Shown: piece after piece, positions 51,802-60,126 of the stretch | Layout of the letters: the number at the start of each line of letters is the position of its first letter | How positions within the stretch are numbered: position 1 is the stretch's first letter | Source: Streptantibioticus rubrisoli | GTDB taxonomy: Bacteria > Actinomycetota > Actinomycetes > Streptomycetales > Streptomycetaceae | Assembly (NCBI RefSeq): GCF_024436055.1 | Contig: NZ_JANFNH010000010.1 | Location: 86,239-150,238, forward strand | Length of the DNA: 64,000 bases | Reading direction: 5' to 3' | The notes under the pieces: model-generated | Seen by the model: the letters and a program-made list of their open reading frames with translations, nothing else | Database searches by the model: none | Told to the model about the DNA's origin: nothing | Program-made: the position numbers and the translations under genes

Positions 51802-51827
51802 GGAATGTTTTCCCCGGTACATTCGTT
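51802..51827 (+). promoter_or_regulatory. Sigma-R-type promoter of a 46-residue protein
   Basis: GGAAT (51802-51806, inside GGGAAT), 18 bases, GTT (51825-51827, inside CGTTG). This is an exact match to the streptomycete sigma-R pattern. The surrounding 60 bases are unusually AT-rich. Transcription would start near 51834, leaving a leader of about 110 bases. Confidence 0.75.
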
Positions 51828-51943
51828 GTACCCAGATGTAACGGGCACGACATCGCGGCGAAGCAGCCGCGGCCTTCAATGAGGAAGTGTCCGCCAGTCA
51901 GAACCCCGTGGTCGACGCGGGACGGACGAAAGGGAGAACCTCA

Positions 51944-52084
51944 ATGCGCTTCGAGGTCGTACGACTCGACGATGTCAACGGCTCGGCCGTGGACAGCACC
52001 GTGGTGGACGCCGCCTCCGTCAAGACGATCGTTCAGCAGGCGGCCGCCACCGGCCAGCGCCTCTACATCCGCCCCGCGGAGTAA
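51944..52084 (+). CDS. 46-residue conserved-looking small protein behind a sigma-R-type promoter
   Basis: Starts MRFEVVRLDDVNGSAVDST, then a helix with VKTIVQQAAATGQ and a final strand LYIRPAE, so a small beta-alpha-beta fold is plausible. GGGAGAA stands before the ATG at 51944; the frame is open further upstream without a better site. It has no cysteine, so it is not itself a redox thiol protein. Function unknown. A clean terminator lies 35 bases downstream. Confidence 0.72.
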   Translation: MRFEVVRLDDVNGSAVDSTVVDAASVKTIVQQAAATGQRLYIRPAE

Positions 52085-52119
52085 GCCCTCAAGGCCCTCA
52101 AGCCCCTCAAGACGCCGAC

Positions 52120-52149
52120 AGCGCCCCGTACACCGTGGTACGGGGCGCT
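52120..52149. terminator. Bidirectional terminator
   Basis: A 12-base-pair perfect stem (52120-52131 with 52138-52149) with a six-base loop, between the 46-codon gene and the convergent MarC gene. TTTCGCG follows on the plus strand. Confidence 0.85.
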
Positions 52150-52178
52150 TTCGCGTCACCGGCCTGCGCCGCGGGGCC

Positions 52179-52784
52179 TCAGCTGCCGTGGATGAAGCCC
52201 ATCACGCCATTGGCCACCTGCTGCACCGCGATCGCCGAGAGCAGCATGCCGGACAGCCGGGTCACCAGCACCACACCGCCGTCCTTGATCAACCGGATGA
52301 TCGCCAGCGAATAGCGCATCGTCAGCCAGAGCACCAGGTGCATGGCGGCGATCGCCGCCCACACCGACATCTGCTGGCCCACACCGTTGGCGTGCTGCAC
52401 CGCGAGGATCACCGTCACGATGGCGCCGGGACCGGCGAGCAGCGGCATGCCGAGCGGCACCAGCGCCACGTTCACGTCCTTGGTCGCGGTCGGCTCGTCG
52501 GCCTTGCCGGTCAGCAGGTCCAACGCGATCAGCAGCAGGAGAAGACCGCCGGATATCCGCAGCGCGGGTACCGACACATGCAGGTAGTCGAGGATCTGCT
52601 GGCCGCAGACCGCGAAGACCGCGATCACGCCGAAGGCGACCAGCACGGCTTGGAGCGCCATCCGGCGCTGGACCTTGGCGGTACGGCCGCCGGTGAGGGC
52701 TATGAAGATCGGGGTGATCCCGGGTGGGTCCATGATCACGAACAGCGTGACAAATACCGACCCGAAGAGGGTGACGTCGAACAT
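52179..52784 (-). CDS. MarC-family integral membrane protein
   Basis: A 201-residue protein with six membrane helices. The family opening is FVTLFVIMDPPGITPIFIAL, the second repeat has LVPLGMPLLAGPGAI, and the end is LSGMLLSAIAVQQVANGV. MarC-type proteins have no proven transport substrate and are not responsible for multiple antibiotic resistance despite the name. ATG at 52784. Confidence 0.9.
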   Translation of the reverse strand: MFDVTLFGSVFVTLFVIMDPPGITPIFIALTGGRTAKVQRRMALQAVLVAFGVIAVFAVCGQQILDYLHVSVPALRISGGLLLLLIALDLLTGKADEPTATKDVNVALVPLGMPLLAGPGAIVTVILAVQHANGVGQQMSVWAAIAAMHLVLWLTMRYSLAIIRLIKDGGVVLVTRLSGMLLSAIAVQQVANGVMGFIHGS

Positions 52785-52896
52785 GTTCAGGTGGTGCTTT
52801 CCGCGGTCGGGGGCTGTGCGGCGGCACGACGCGGCAGGGCGCGACGCGACGCTTGGGGGTACGAGGGGAGGGCGGGCCGAGGTCAGGTAAGCGGTG

Positions 52897-53754
52897 CTAG
52901 ATGGCGCTGATCGGAACGGCGCCGGTCGCCCGGCGGAAGATCTCCCGGTAGACCTCGGGGTCCGTGGTGTACTCGCCGAGACGACAGCTCTTGCGGCTGC
53001 CGTGGTAGTCGCTCGACCCGGTGGCCAACAGGTCCAGCTCACCGGCGAGGGCGCGCAGCCGGGCGCGGGTGGGCTCGTCGTGGTCCATGTGGTCGACTTC
53101 CAGACCGTCGAGACCGGCGGCGGCGAGTTCCGCGATCACGGTCTCCGGCACGGTCTGGCCGCGCTTCGCGGCGGCCGGGTGGGCGAACACGGTGACCCCG
53201 CCCGCGCCCTTGACCAGGCGGATGGCGTCGAACGGGTCGAGTTCGTGCTTCTCGACGTAGGCGCGTCCGCCGTTGGCCAGCCACTTGTCGGTGAAGGCGT
53301 CGGAGACCGTGGGTACGACGCCGAGTTCCACCATCGCGGTCGCCACGTGCGGTCGTCCCACCGCGCCGTCACCGGCGATCCGCGCGACCTGCTCCCAGCT
53401 CACCGGAACCCCGAGTTCGCGCAGTTTGGCGACCATGGCCCGGGCGCGCGGCACCCGGTCGTCGCGGACCAGTTCGCGCTCCCGGGCCAGCTCCGGCTCG
53501 TCGGGGTCGAAGAGGTAGGCCAGCATGTGCATGCTGACGCCGCCGATCCGGCAGGACAGCTCCGCGCCGGTGACCAAGGTGAGCGGCCGATCCAGCGCGC
53601 GTACCGCCGCGACGGCCTCGGCGTGGCCGCCGACCGTGTCGTGGTCGGTCAGCGCGACGACGTCCAGACCGGCCGCCGCGGCGTTGTTGACCAGCTCGGT
53701 GGGGGTGTCGGTGCCGTCCGAGGCGGTGGAGTGGGTGTGCAGGTCGATACGCAC
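52897..53754 (-). CDS. PHP-domain phosphoesterase
   Basis: A 285-residue PHP metallo-phosphoesterase. Metal ligands appear as DLHTHSTASDG, ALTDHDTVGG, GAELSC, FAHPAAAKRG and GSSDYHG. This type includes nucleoside 3',5'-bisphosphate phosphatases (YciV/RnaAM-like) that act on pAp or short RNA 5' ends; which applies here is open. GTG at 53754 has AAGGAG six bases upstream, which favours it over the GTG at 53769. Confidence 0.9.
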   Translation of the reverse strand: MRIDLHTHSTASDGTDTPTELVNNAAAAGLDVVALTDHDTVGGHAEAVAAVRALDRPLTLVTGAELSCRIGGVSMHMLAYLFDPDEPELARERELVRDDRVPRARAMVAKLRELGVPVSWEQVARIAGDGAVGRPHVATAMVELGVVPTVSDAFTDKWLANGGRAYVEKHELDPFDAIRLVKGAGGVTVFAHPAAAKRGQTVPETVIAELAAAGLDGLEVDHMDHDEPTRARLRALAGELDLLATGSSDYHGSRKSCRLGEYTTDPEVYREIFRRATGAVPISAI

Positions 53755-53886
53755 GCGCTGCTCCTTCACTGCCTCGGGACGGGTACGGTCGCCGCCGACT
53801 TCAGTCGGCCAGTATCACCTTCGAAAACCAAGGATAACGGCGATGGCAACCCCCAAATCCCAGGAGTCCACGCAGGGGGACGGGGC

Positions 53887-54525
53887 TCAGTCCAGCAGCC
53901 GCGGCGACAGCGCCCCGCAGGGCAGCAGATCTATCTCCGCACCCGCCTCCCGCAGGTCGGTCAGTATCAGCTCGTCGTACATCAGCAGCCCCGACTGCTC
54001 CGGCCAGACGATCGCCCACAGCCACAGGCCGAACGCCTCGCCCGCGAAGACCGCGCGGTCGGCCGGTGAGTCGGCGACGTGCCACAGCGGTGTCGGGCGG
54101 CCCGCGGCCAGCACCTTGGCGTGCGGCGGCTGGTCCACCGGCATCCCCGGGCCGGGATCGGGTCCCGGGATCCCCGCGTAGCGGGCGCCGAGGCCGACTC
54201 CCAGTTCCTCCGCCACCAGCAGCAGTTCTCCCGGACCCCCGAGCGGCCCGGGCCCTGAACATGCGACGGCGGTGGCCCGGCCGCCGCTGCGGTCGTCCCC
54301 CGCGCAGGCGACGCCGGTGAACAGCCAGCCGACGGGCAGCGGCCAGGGCATCCACACCGGTACCCGCGCACGACGCACCACGACACTGAGCGCCTCGACG
54401 CTCGGCGGAACGACAGGTTGCAGCGGGTGCACACTGCCGTGAACGTCACACTGCCATGAATCCGCGAAGAGGCCGGGCGCCCGCACCCGGCCCCCGCACT
54501 TCGGGCAACTGGGTTCGCCCCTCAT
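53887..54525 (-). CDS. DUF6758-family protein
   Basis: A 212-residue protein. A CPKCGGRVR knuckle and WQCDVHG near the N-terminus form a likely zinc ribbon. The rest has the conserved WMPWPLPVGWLFTGVACAGD and FGLWLWAIVWPEQSG segments. No known activity. ATG at 54525 has only a weak ribosome site. The family is largely streptomycete. Confidence 0.82.
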   Translation of the reverse strand: MRGEPSCPKCGGRVRAPGLFADSWQCDVHGSVHPLQPVVPPSVEALSVVVRRARVPVWMPWPLPVGWLFTGVACAGDDRSGGRATAVACSGPGPLGGPGELLLVAEELGVGLGARYAGIPGPDPGPGMPVDQPPHAKVLAAGRPTPLWHVADSPADRAVFAGEAFGLWLWAIVWPEQSGLLMYDELILTDLREAGAEIDLLPCGALSPRLLD

Positions 54526-54664
54526 AGCGCCCCACGGTCCTCTTCTTCTCGCCCCCACGTCAAGGACGATCACCCGTCCGCAGCGCGTCACGACCCGGGC
54601 AAGCCCCGTGACACGCACCGGCGGTGTCGGACCGTCAGCGTCCGAGCCGTCCGCCCTGGGGGTT

Positions 54665-54729
54665 CGGGGGCTTGCCCCCGGGAAGATCCGCCGCGACGGC
54701 GGGCGACCACAACGGCGCGGACCGGCGGT
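54665..54729. repeat. Second dispersed intergenic repeat family, copy D
   Basis: Begins CGGGGGCTTGCCCCCGG, includes CCGCCGCGACGGCGG and ends CCGGCGGT. Related to 47322-47387. It sits just after the stop of the minus-strand SUFU gene, the same context as copy C. Confidence 0.55.
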
Positions 54730-54740
54730 ACCGAACCCAC

Positions 54741-55334
54741 CTAGTCCGTGAGAGGGACGCCGCCGCGCACCGGGTCGCGCAGGTCGGTGCCAGCCGACAG
54801 CCAGCGCTCCTGCAGCGCGGCAGCGCCGTGCACCCGCTTCCACGCGGCCTCGTTGGCGGTCATCGGCAGCAGCGGGAAGAACCGCACCGGCTCCATGGGC
54901 GGGTCAAGCTCCAGGTCCGCCACCAGTCCGCCGGGCTCGGCGACCAGCACGGCGGAGAACGGCGCGCCGGGCCACAGCGGTTCACCGACGTCCAGCGAGG
55001 CGCCCGGTGCCACCACCACGCCCTCGACCTGCGGGGAGGCGGCCAGTACGGCCAGCGGCCTGAGCACCTTGTCGGTGTCGGCGTACCCGGTGCGTACGGT
55101 GAGGACCAGTTCGGCGCGCGGGCCGCGGACCGGGTCCGCGGTGACCGAGGTGGGGTCGGTCATCGGCTGCCGGGACATCCCGAGGGTCGCGTAACGCACC
55201 ACGCCCGACTCGGCGTCGGAGAACCGCAGCACCTCGATGCGCTCGGTGCCGAGGAAGGTCACCGCCGCCCGTGCGTCCGGTTCGCCGAGCGCCGTGCGCA
55301 GCCGCGCCTCGGTCAACTCCAGTACGTCAGCCAT
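54741..55334 (-). CDS. Suppressor-of-fused (SUFU) domain protein
   Basis: A 197-residue SUFU-like protein. Recognisable parts are VLRFSDAESGVVRYATLGMS, the PRAELVLTVR strand, and FFPLLPMTANEAAWKRVHG near the end. Bacterial SUFU proteins are often linked to toxin immunity, but no toxin gene is nearby, so a housekeeping role is as likely. ATG at 55334. The 432 bases between this gene and the EamA gene hold a dispersed repeat and nothing else that I can identify. Confidence 0.82.
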   Translation of the reverse strand: MADVLELTEARLRTALGEPDARAAVTFLGTERIEVLRFSDAESGVVRYATLGMSRQPMTDPTSVTADPVRGPRAELVLTVRTGYADTDKVLRPLAVLAASPQVEGVVVAPGASLDVGEPLWPGAPFSAVLVAEPGGLVADLELDPPMEPVRFFPLLPMTANEAAWKRVHGAAALQERWLSAGTDLRDPVRGGVPLTD

Positions 55335-55566
55335 ACGGCGAGCATAGATCGCGCGGCGCGGGCTCCCGGTCTGCGGGGCGCCCGGCACCTGCTTGGTGGG
55401 GTTAGGGCGCCGCCGTCCGCAGACCGGCGGCGGAACATCCCGGCCCGCGCGGCGGCGTTGACACGGCCGGGCGGGTCCGCCAACTCAGGTGCGGGGCAGC
55501 TCAGTTGGGCGGGCGCGGCGGTAGCGGTGCCTCGCGGTTGGTGAAGTCCGCTGCGGTTCGGTAGCG

Positions 55567-55680
55567 CCCTGAAGGGGCGCGGGGCTGTGTTCATGTGCGG
55601 CTCCGCCGCGTGGGCGCGACCAGCCACGACGGTGCCGCAGCCGATCGACCGCACATCGCGGCACTTCCAGCGAGGCGCTT
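55567..55680 (-). repeat. Dispersed intergenic repeat, copy B
   Basis: The reverse-complement partner of 37594-37708, about 96% identical, in the 55335-55766 gap. The remaining parts of that gap (55335-55566 and 55681-55766) show no ORF with host codon use. Confidence 0.85.
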
Positions 55681-55766
55681 AGAACGTGGTGCTCGGTGTA
55701 ACCGTGCTGGTCTGCGCGGTCGTCCACACCGGGTTCCGGCCCAACGGCTCAGTGTCACGCACCTGT

Positions 55767-56732
55767 TCACACGCCCGGCTCGGGCAGCGGCTTGGGGGTG
55801 TTCCGCTCGGCGCGGATGACCAGGACGAGCCCGGCGAGGATCACCAGTAGCGCCGGGTACGCGGCCACCGGCGGCGTCTGGCCGAGCCACAGCGCCGCGA
55901 TCAGCGCGGCACCCGGCGTCTCCAGCAGGATCGCGGTGGAGGTGACCGAGGGCCCGAGGCCGTGCACCACCCGGTTGATCAGCGAGTGCCCGAGCAACTG
56001 CGCGGCGACGGTCAGCGCGGCCAGCTTCAGCCAGGTCTGCCCGGTGTATCCGCCACCCAGTGAGACCCCGGACAGCAGGCACACCACCAGCAGCGCCACG
56101 GCCGTCGTGGCGTAGCAGACGAACGTGTACGCGGCAGTGCTGACGGTGCGCCGCACCTCCGAGCCGAGCAGCACGTACCCGGCCGCCGCGATACCGCCGC
56201 CGAGCGCGAGCGCGTCGCCCGCCAGCGCCCGGGTGGACAGCGACAGGTCCACCCCGGAGACCATCAGCACACCGGCGAACGCCACCGCCGCGCCCGCCCA
56301 CACCAGGCCCGGCTGCCGCCGTCCGCGCAGCCGCAGCAGCACCGTGGTCCACACCGGCGTGGTGGTCACCAGGGCGGTCGACGAGGCCACCGAGGTCATC
56401 GACAGGCTCGGCAGCCACAGTCCGAAGTGCAGCGCCAGGATCGCCCCGGCGGCCATCGACAGCAGCACCGCCCGCCGTCCCATGCCGCGCAACTCCGCGC
56501 GCCCGCGCAGCAGAACGAACGGGCTGAGGGCACCGACCGCCATGGCGTTGCGCCAGAAGGCGATGGCCAGCGCGGGCGCGGCCGTGGCGGCGATCAGCGG
56601 TGCGGAGAACGACACTCCGGATATCGCCACCGCGAGCAGCAGGAAGTCGATCCGCCGGGTCCCGGTGGCGATCGGGGACTCACCCCGCCGCACCGACGAG
56701 CGTGGGGACGTGACACGGGATCCAGCGGACAC
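55767..56732 (-). CDS. EamA/DMT-family transporter
   Basis: A 321-residue drug/metabolite exporter with ten membrane helices in two EamA repeats (IDFLLLAVAISGVSFSAPL, VWAGAAVAFAGVLMVSGVD in the first; SVTSTAILLETPGAALIAAL, ALLVILAGLVLVIRA in the second). Substrate unknown. GTG at 56732 has GAGGAG upstream at a rather long spacing. Confidence 0.9.
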   Translation of the reverse strand: MSAGSRVTSPRSSVRRGESPIATGTRRIDFLLLAVAISGVSFSAPLIAATAAPALAIAFWRNAMAVGALSPFVLLRGRAELRGMGRRAVLLSMAAGAILALHFGLWLPSLSMTSVASSTALVTTTPVWTTVLLRLRGRRQPGLVWAGAAVAFAGVLMVSGVDLSLSTRALAGDALALGGGIAAAGYVLLGSEVRRTVSTAAYTFVCYATTAVALLVVCLLSGVSLGGGYTGQTWLKLAALTVAAQLLGHSLINRVVHGLGPSVTSTAILLETPGAALIAALWLGQTPPVAAYPALLVILAGLVLVIRAERNTPKPLPEPGV

Positions 56733-56871
56733 GGGCGGCGGCTCTCCTCACGGGTTGCGGTCTCGCAGGAGGTTAGTGCCCGGCGTTGTTCCAGGTTAGG
56801 CCGCCTCCGGCAGATCCGCTGACCGCCACCGCGGCGGGCGGCACCCAGCGGCCGCCAGGCATACTTCTGGC

Positions 56872-57435
56872 ATGACGCAGACGGGACGGGACGGGGCGCC
56901 GGACGAGCGGTTGCTGGACCGGGCGCTGATCGAGGAGGCCGCCAAGAAGTCCGGGCTGTTGTGGGTGCGCGGCACCGAGGGCCCCGTGGCGCTGTGGCAC
57001 CTGTGGCACGACGGCGCCGTGTGCCTGGTCGGCGGCGGCCCCGGCGAGCAGCCGCTGCCGGGCCTCGTCGACGGCGGTACGGCCACCGTCACCGTGCGCA
57101 GCAAGGACAAGGGCGGCCGACTCGTCGCCTTCGAGGCCCGGGTCAGCGAGCTGACGCCGCACAGCCAGGCGTGGGAGTCGGCAGTCGAGGAGCTGAAGGG
57201 CAAGCGGCTCAACGCGCCGGACGCCGACACCATGGCCGAGCGCTGGGCCCGCGAGTGCCGGGTGCTGCGGCTCGAACCGCACGGCTCGGCCACCGAGCGC
57301 CCCGGCGCCATGCCGGACGACAGCGGCGCCGCGGCCCCGGTGCCCAGCCCGGCGACCACCCGACGGCCGATCCCGGCGGCGCTGCCCCGGCTGCTGGTCG
57401 GCAGGCGCGGCGCCAAGCGGGTCAGAAACCGCTGA
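56872..57435 (+). CDS. Conserved hypothetical protein, possible split-barrel fold
   Basis: A 187-residue protein. The first 110 residues alternate strands (GLLWVRG, VALWHLWHDGAVCLVGGG, TATVTVRSKDKGGRLVAF), which hints at a pyridoxamine-oxidase-like split barrel, but no cofactor motif can be confirmed. Residues 145-187 are disordered and basic. It overlaps the convergent lipoprotein gene by 14 bases at the 3' end. Confidence 0.65.
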   Translation: MTQTGRDGAPDERLLDRALIEEAAKKSGLLWVRGTEGPVALWHLWHDGAVCLVGGGPGEQPLPGLVDGGTATVTVRSKDKGGRLVAFEARVSELTPHSQAWESAVEELKGKRLNAPDADTMAERWARECRVLRLEPHGSATERPGAMPDDSGAAAPVPSPATTRRPIPAALPRLLVGRRGAKRVRNR

Positions 57436-58075
57436 CCTTCCCGTAGTCCAGCACCCGGCCGCTGTCCGGCGCCCGCACGGTGAACGCCTCGCCCCAGCCG
57501 GTGAGTTGCAGCGATCCGGCGCCGCCGGAACTCTCGTACCGCAGCGGATACGGGCGGCCCCGCAGCGAGACGTCGAGCGTGCCGCCGGGCGCGGTGACGG
57601 CGATGGTGGGGGTGCCGCCGACCGAACGGTGGCCGCCGCGGGCCGGGTTGGAGCCGAGCGAGAACAGGCCGTCGAGCAGTTGCCGCTTGTCGGTGAGGCC
57701 GGACAGCCGCCGGTAGGCGGGGTCGCCGGTGGGCACCTTGACGTACTTGCCTCCCAGTCCGCCGGACAGCCGGGAGCCCTTCAGGTACAGGTCGGTGCCG
57801 ACGCGTAGCAACTCGTAGGTGTCGTGGCCGGTGCTCACCCGGCCGCTTCCGGCGTCCGGGCCCAGCCGCACGTCCAGCCGGTAGGTCCGGCCGCCGCTGC
57901 TGACCGAGCCGGACAGCCGCACGGTGTCGGCCCGCTCGGCCGCGCCGCGGGCCTGGGAGACTATGGCGCCGGGGGCCAGCCCGCCGACGCCGTTCGTGCC
58001 CTGTTCGGCGTCACCGCACCCCACCAGTAGCAGGGCGGCCAGTGCGCACAGGGCCGTCCGCCGGACGGCGGTCAC
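57422..58075 (-). CDS. Lipoprotein, LppX/LolA-like
   Basis: A 217-residue lipoprotein. The signal peptide ends in LLVGC at about residues 16-20. The mature part is beta-rich (VRLSGSVSSGGRTYRLDVRLG, YELLRVGTDLYLKGS), like the LppX/LprG fold that carries lipids in the envelope. GTG at 58075 has AGGAGG ten bases upstream. An inverted repeat stands 25 bases before the start codon. Confidence 0.78.
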   Translation of the reverse strand: MTAVRRTALCALAALLLVGCGDAEQGTNGVGGLAPGAIVSQARGAAERADTVRLSGSVSSGGRTYRLDVRLGPDAGSGRVSTGHDTYELLRVGTDLYLKGSRLSGGLGGKYVKVPTGDPAYRRLSGLTDKRQLLDGLFSLGSNPARGGHRSVGGTPTIAVTAPGGTLDVSLRGRPYPLRYESSGGAGSLQLTGWGEAFTVRAPDSGRVLDYGKVSGF

Positions 58076-58099
58076 TAGACGTCCACCTCCTGTAGCGAC

Positions 58100-58117
58100 G
58101 AGTAGCGAACGCTACTC
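58100..58117. promoter_or_regulatory. Inverted repeat upstream of the lipoprotein gene
   Basis: GAGTAGCG-AA-CGCTACTC, eight-base perfect arms. A further TAGCGA sits at 58093-58098, so the half-site occurs three times within 25 bases. It is a candidate operator or an RNA hairpin in the leader. Confidence 0.55.
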
Positions 58118-58244
58118 CCCGCCCGCCGTCCGCCACCACCTGATCAGGAGCGCGCTCCGCGCGCAGGCCAAACCGCGAGCCGGGGCCGTTACCCTTGCCT
58201 CTGGTCATTTGATCCTTCTGACAGTGGCGTAACGGAGGCTCGGC

Positions 58245-59543
58245 ATGGTCGCAGGAGCCCCGCGGGTATTCATCTCTCACCTGTCGGGTGTCGCCGTCTT
58301 CGACCCCAACGGCGATCAGGTCGGTCGGGTACGGGACGTCGTCGTCATGCTCCGGGTCGGCAGGCGGCCGCCCCGGGTGCTCGGGCTGGTCGTGGAAGTG
58401 GTCAGCCGACGCCGCATCTTCCTGCCGATGACCCGGGTCACCAGCCTGGAGTCCGGCCAGGTCATCACTACCGGCGTGCTGAACATGCGGCGCTTTGAGC
58501 AGCGCGCCGCGGAAACGCTTGTGCTGGGTGAGCTGCTGGACCGCCGGGTGCGCCTGGTGGAGTCCGACGAGCAGGTCACCGTGCTCGACGTGGCGATGAC
58601 CCAGCTACCGGCCCGCCGCGACTGGGAGATCGACAAGGTCTTCGTCCGCCGTGGCAAGGGCGGCGCGCTACGGCGGCGCGGTGAGGCGCTCACCGTCGAG
58701 TGGTCGGCGGTCACCGGTTTCTCGGTCGAGGAGGAGGGGCAGGGCGCCGCGAACCTGCTCGCCACCTTCGAGCAGCTGCGCCCGGCCGACCTGGCCAACG
58801 TGCTGCACCACCTGTCGCCCAAGCGCCGCTCGGAGGTCGCCGCCGCGCTCGACGACGACCGGCTCGCCGACGTCCTCGGCGAGCTGCCGGACGACGACCA
58901 GGTGGAGATCCTGGGCAAGCTGGCCGAGGAGCGGGCCGCCGACGTGCTGGAGGCGATGGACCCCGACGACGCCGCCGACCTGCTCTCCGAGCTGCCCGAG
59001 GACGACCAGGAGCGGCTGCTGACGCTGATGCAGCCGCAGGACGCGGCCGACATGCGGCGGCTGCTGTCGTACGAGGAGCGCACCGCGGGCGGTCTGATGA
59101 CCACCGAGCCGATCGTGCTGCGGCCCGACGCCTCGGTCGCCGACGCGCTGGCCCGGGTCCGCAACAAGGACCTGACCCCGGCGCTGGCCGCCCAGGTGTA
59201 CGTGTGCCGACCACCGGACGACACCCCCACCGGCAAGTACCTCGGTGTGGTGCACTTCCAGCGACTGCTGCGCGAGCCGCCGTTCACCCTGGTCGGCTCG
59301 GTCGTGGACACCGATCTGCGGCCGCTGCCGCCGGACACCCCGCTGCCCGGGGTGACCAGCTACCTCGCCACGTACAACATGCTGGCCGCGCCAGTGGTGG
59401 ACGAGAGCGGTTCGCTGCTGGGGGCGGTCACCGTGGACGACGTACTGGACCATCTGCTGCCCGACGACTGGCGTGAGGTGGCGGTCGCCAAGATGCCGCA
59501 CGAGCTGACGCACGCGAGCGAAGACGGAGGAGGTCGCGCATGA
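58245..59543 (+). CDS. Soluble MgtE-N/CBS protein with PRC-like N-terminal domain
   Basis: A 432-residue protein. Residues 1-150 form two PRC-barrel-like beta units (SHLSGVAVFDPNGDQVGRV, LLDRRVRLVESDEQVTVLD). Residues about 165-285 are the Mg2+-sensing superhelix of MgtE (ANVLHHLSPKRRSEVAAAL, EAMDPDDAADLLSELPEDD). CBS domains follow to the end. The membrane channel of MgtE is absent, so it is a cytoplasmic sensor module. Its stop overlaps the DUF1003 start (ATGA), so the DUF1003 membrane protein is its likely partner. Confidence 0.88.
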   Translation: MVAGAPRVFISHLSGVAVFDPNGDQVGRVRDVVVMLRVGRRPPRVLGLVVEVVSRRRIFLPMTRVTSLESGQVITTGVLNMRRFEQRAAETLVLGELLDRRVRLVESDEQVTVLDVAMTQLPARRDWEIDKVFVRRGKGGALRRRGEALTVEWSAVTGFSVEEEGQGAANLLATFEQLRPADLANVLHHLSPKRRSEVAAALDDDRLADVLGELPDDDQVEILGKLAEERAADVLEAMDPDDAADLLSELPEDDQERLLTLMQPQDAADMRRLLSYEERTAGGLMTTEPIVLRPDASVADALARVRNKDLTPALAAQVYVCRPPDDTPTGKYLGVVHFQRLLREPPFTLVGSVVDTDLRPLPPDTPLPGVTSYLATYNMLAAPVVDESGSLLGAVTVDDVLDHLLPDDWREVAVAKMPHELTHASEDGGGRA

Positions 59544-60097
59544 CCATGGAACGGAGCAAGGCGACAGCCTCCGGCCCGGCCCGCTCCCGGGTCCGGCTGG
59601 ACGTACCGCGCGAGACGCGGATCAGCGTGTTGCCGTCGTACGACCCCGAGACGTTCGGCCGGATGTCGGAGCGCGTCGCGCGCTTCCTGGGGACCGGGCG
59701 GTTCCTGATCTGGATGAGCGTGCTGCTGTTCCTTTGGGTGCTGTGGAACACCTCGGCACCGAACGACCTGCGGTTCGACAACTACCCGTTCATCTTCATG
59801 AACCTGGCGCTCTCGCTGCAGGCCGCCTACGCGGCACCGCTGATCCTGCTAGCCCAGAACCGGCAGGACGACCGGGACCGGGTCAACCTGGAGCAGGACC
59901 GCAGGCGCAACGAGCGCAGCATCGCCGACACCGAGTACCTCAGCCGGGAGATCGCGGCGCTGCGCATGAACATGGGCGAGGTCGCCACCCGCGACTGGAT
60001 CCGCTCCGAACTGCAGGACATGCTCAAGGAGCTGGAGGAACGCAGGCAGGCCGAGCCGGAGCGGAGTGACAAAGCCGACGCGGCACCCCGCCCGTAG
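59540..60097 (+). CDS. DUF1003 membrane protein
   Basis: A 185-residue protein with two membrane helices (FLIWMSVLLFLWVLWNT and PFIFMNLALSLQAAYAAPLI) joined by the DUF1003 signature DLRFDNYPF. A coiled-coil tail follows (NRQDDRDRVNLEQDRRRNE onward). ATG overlaps the MgtE-N/CBS stop. In several bacteria DUF1003 genes lie beside Mg2+ transport genes; here it may supply the membrane part. Confidence 0.9.
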   Translation: MTMERSKATASGPARSRVRLDVPRETRISVLPSYDPETFGRMSERVARFLGTGRFLIWMSVLLFLWVLWNTSAPNDLRFDNYPFIFMNLALSLQAAYAAPLILLAQNRQDDRDRVNLEQDRRRNERSIADTEYLSREIAALRMNMGEVATRDWIRSELQDMLKELEERRQAEPERSDKADAAPRP

Positions 60098-60126
60098 TGT
60101 CACCGGTGCGCCGTACCATCAGTCGT

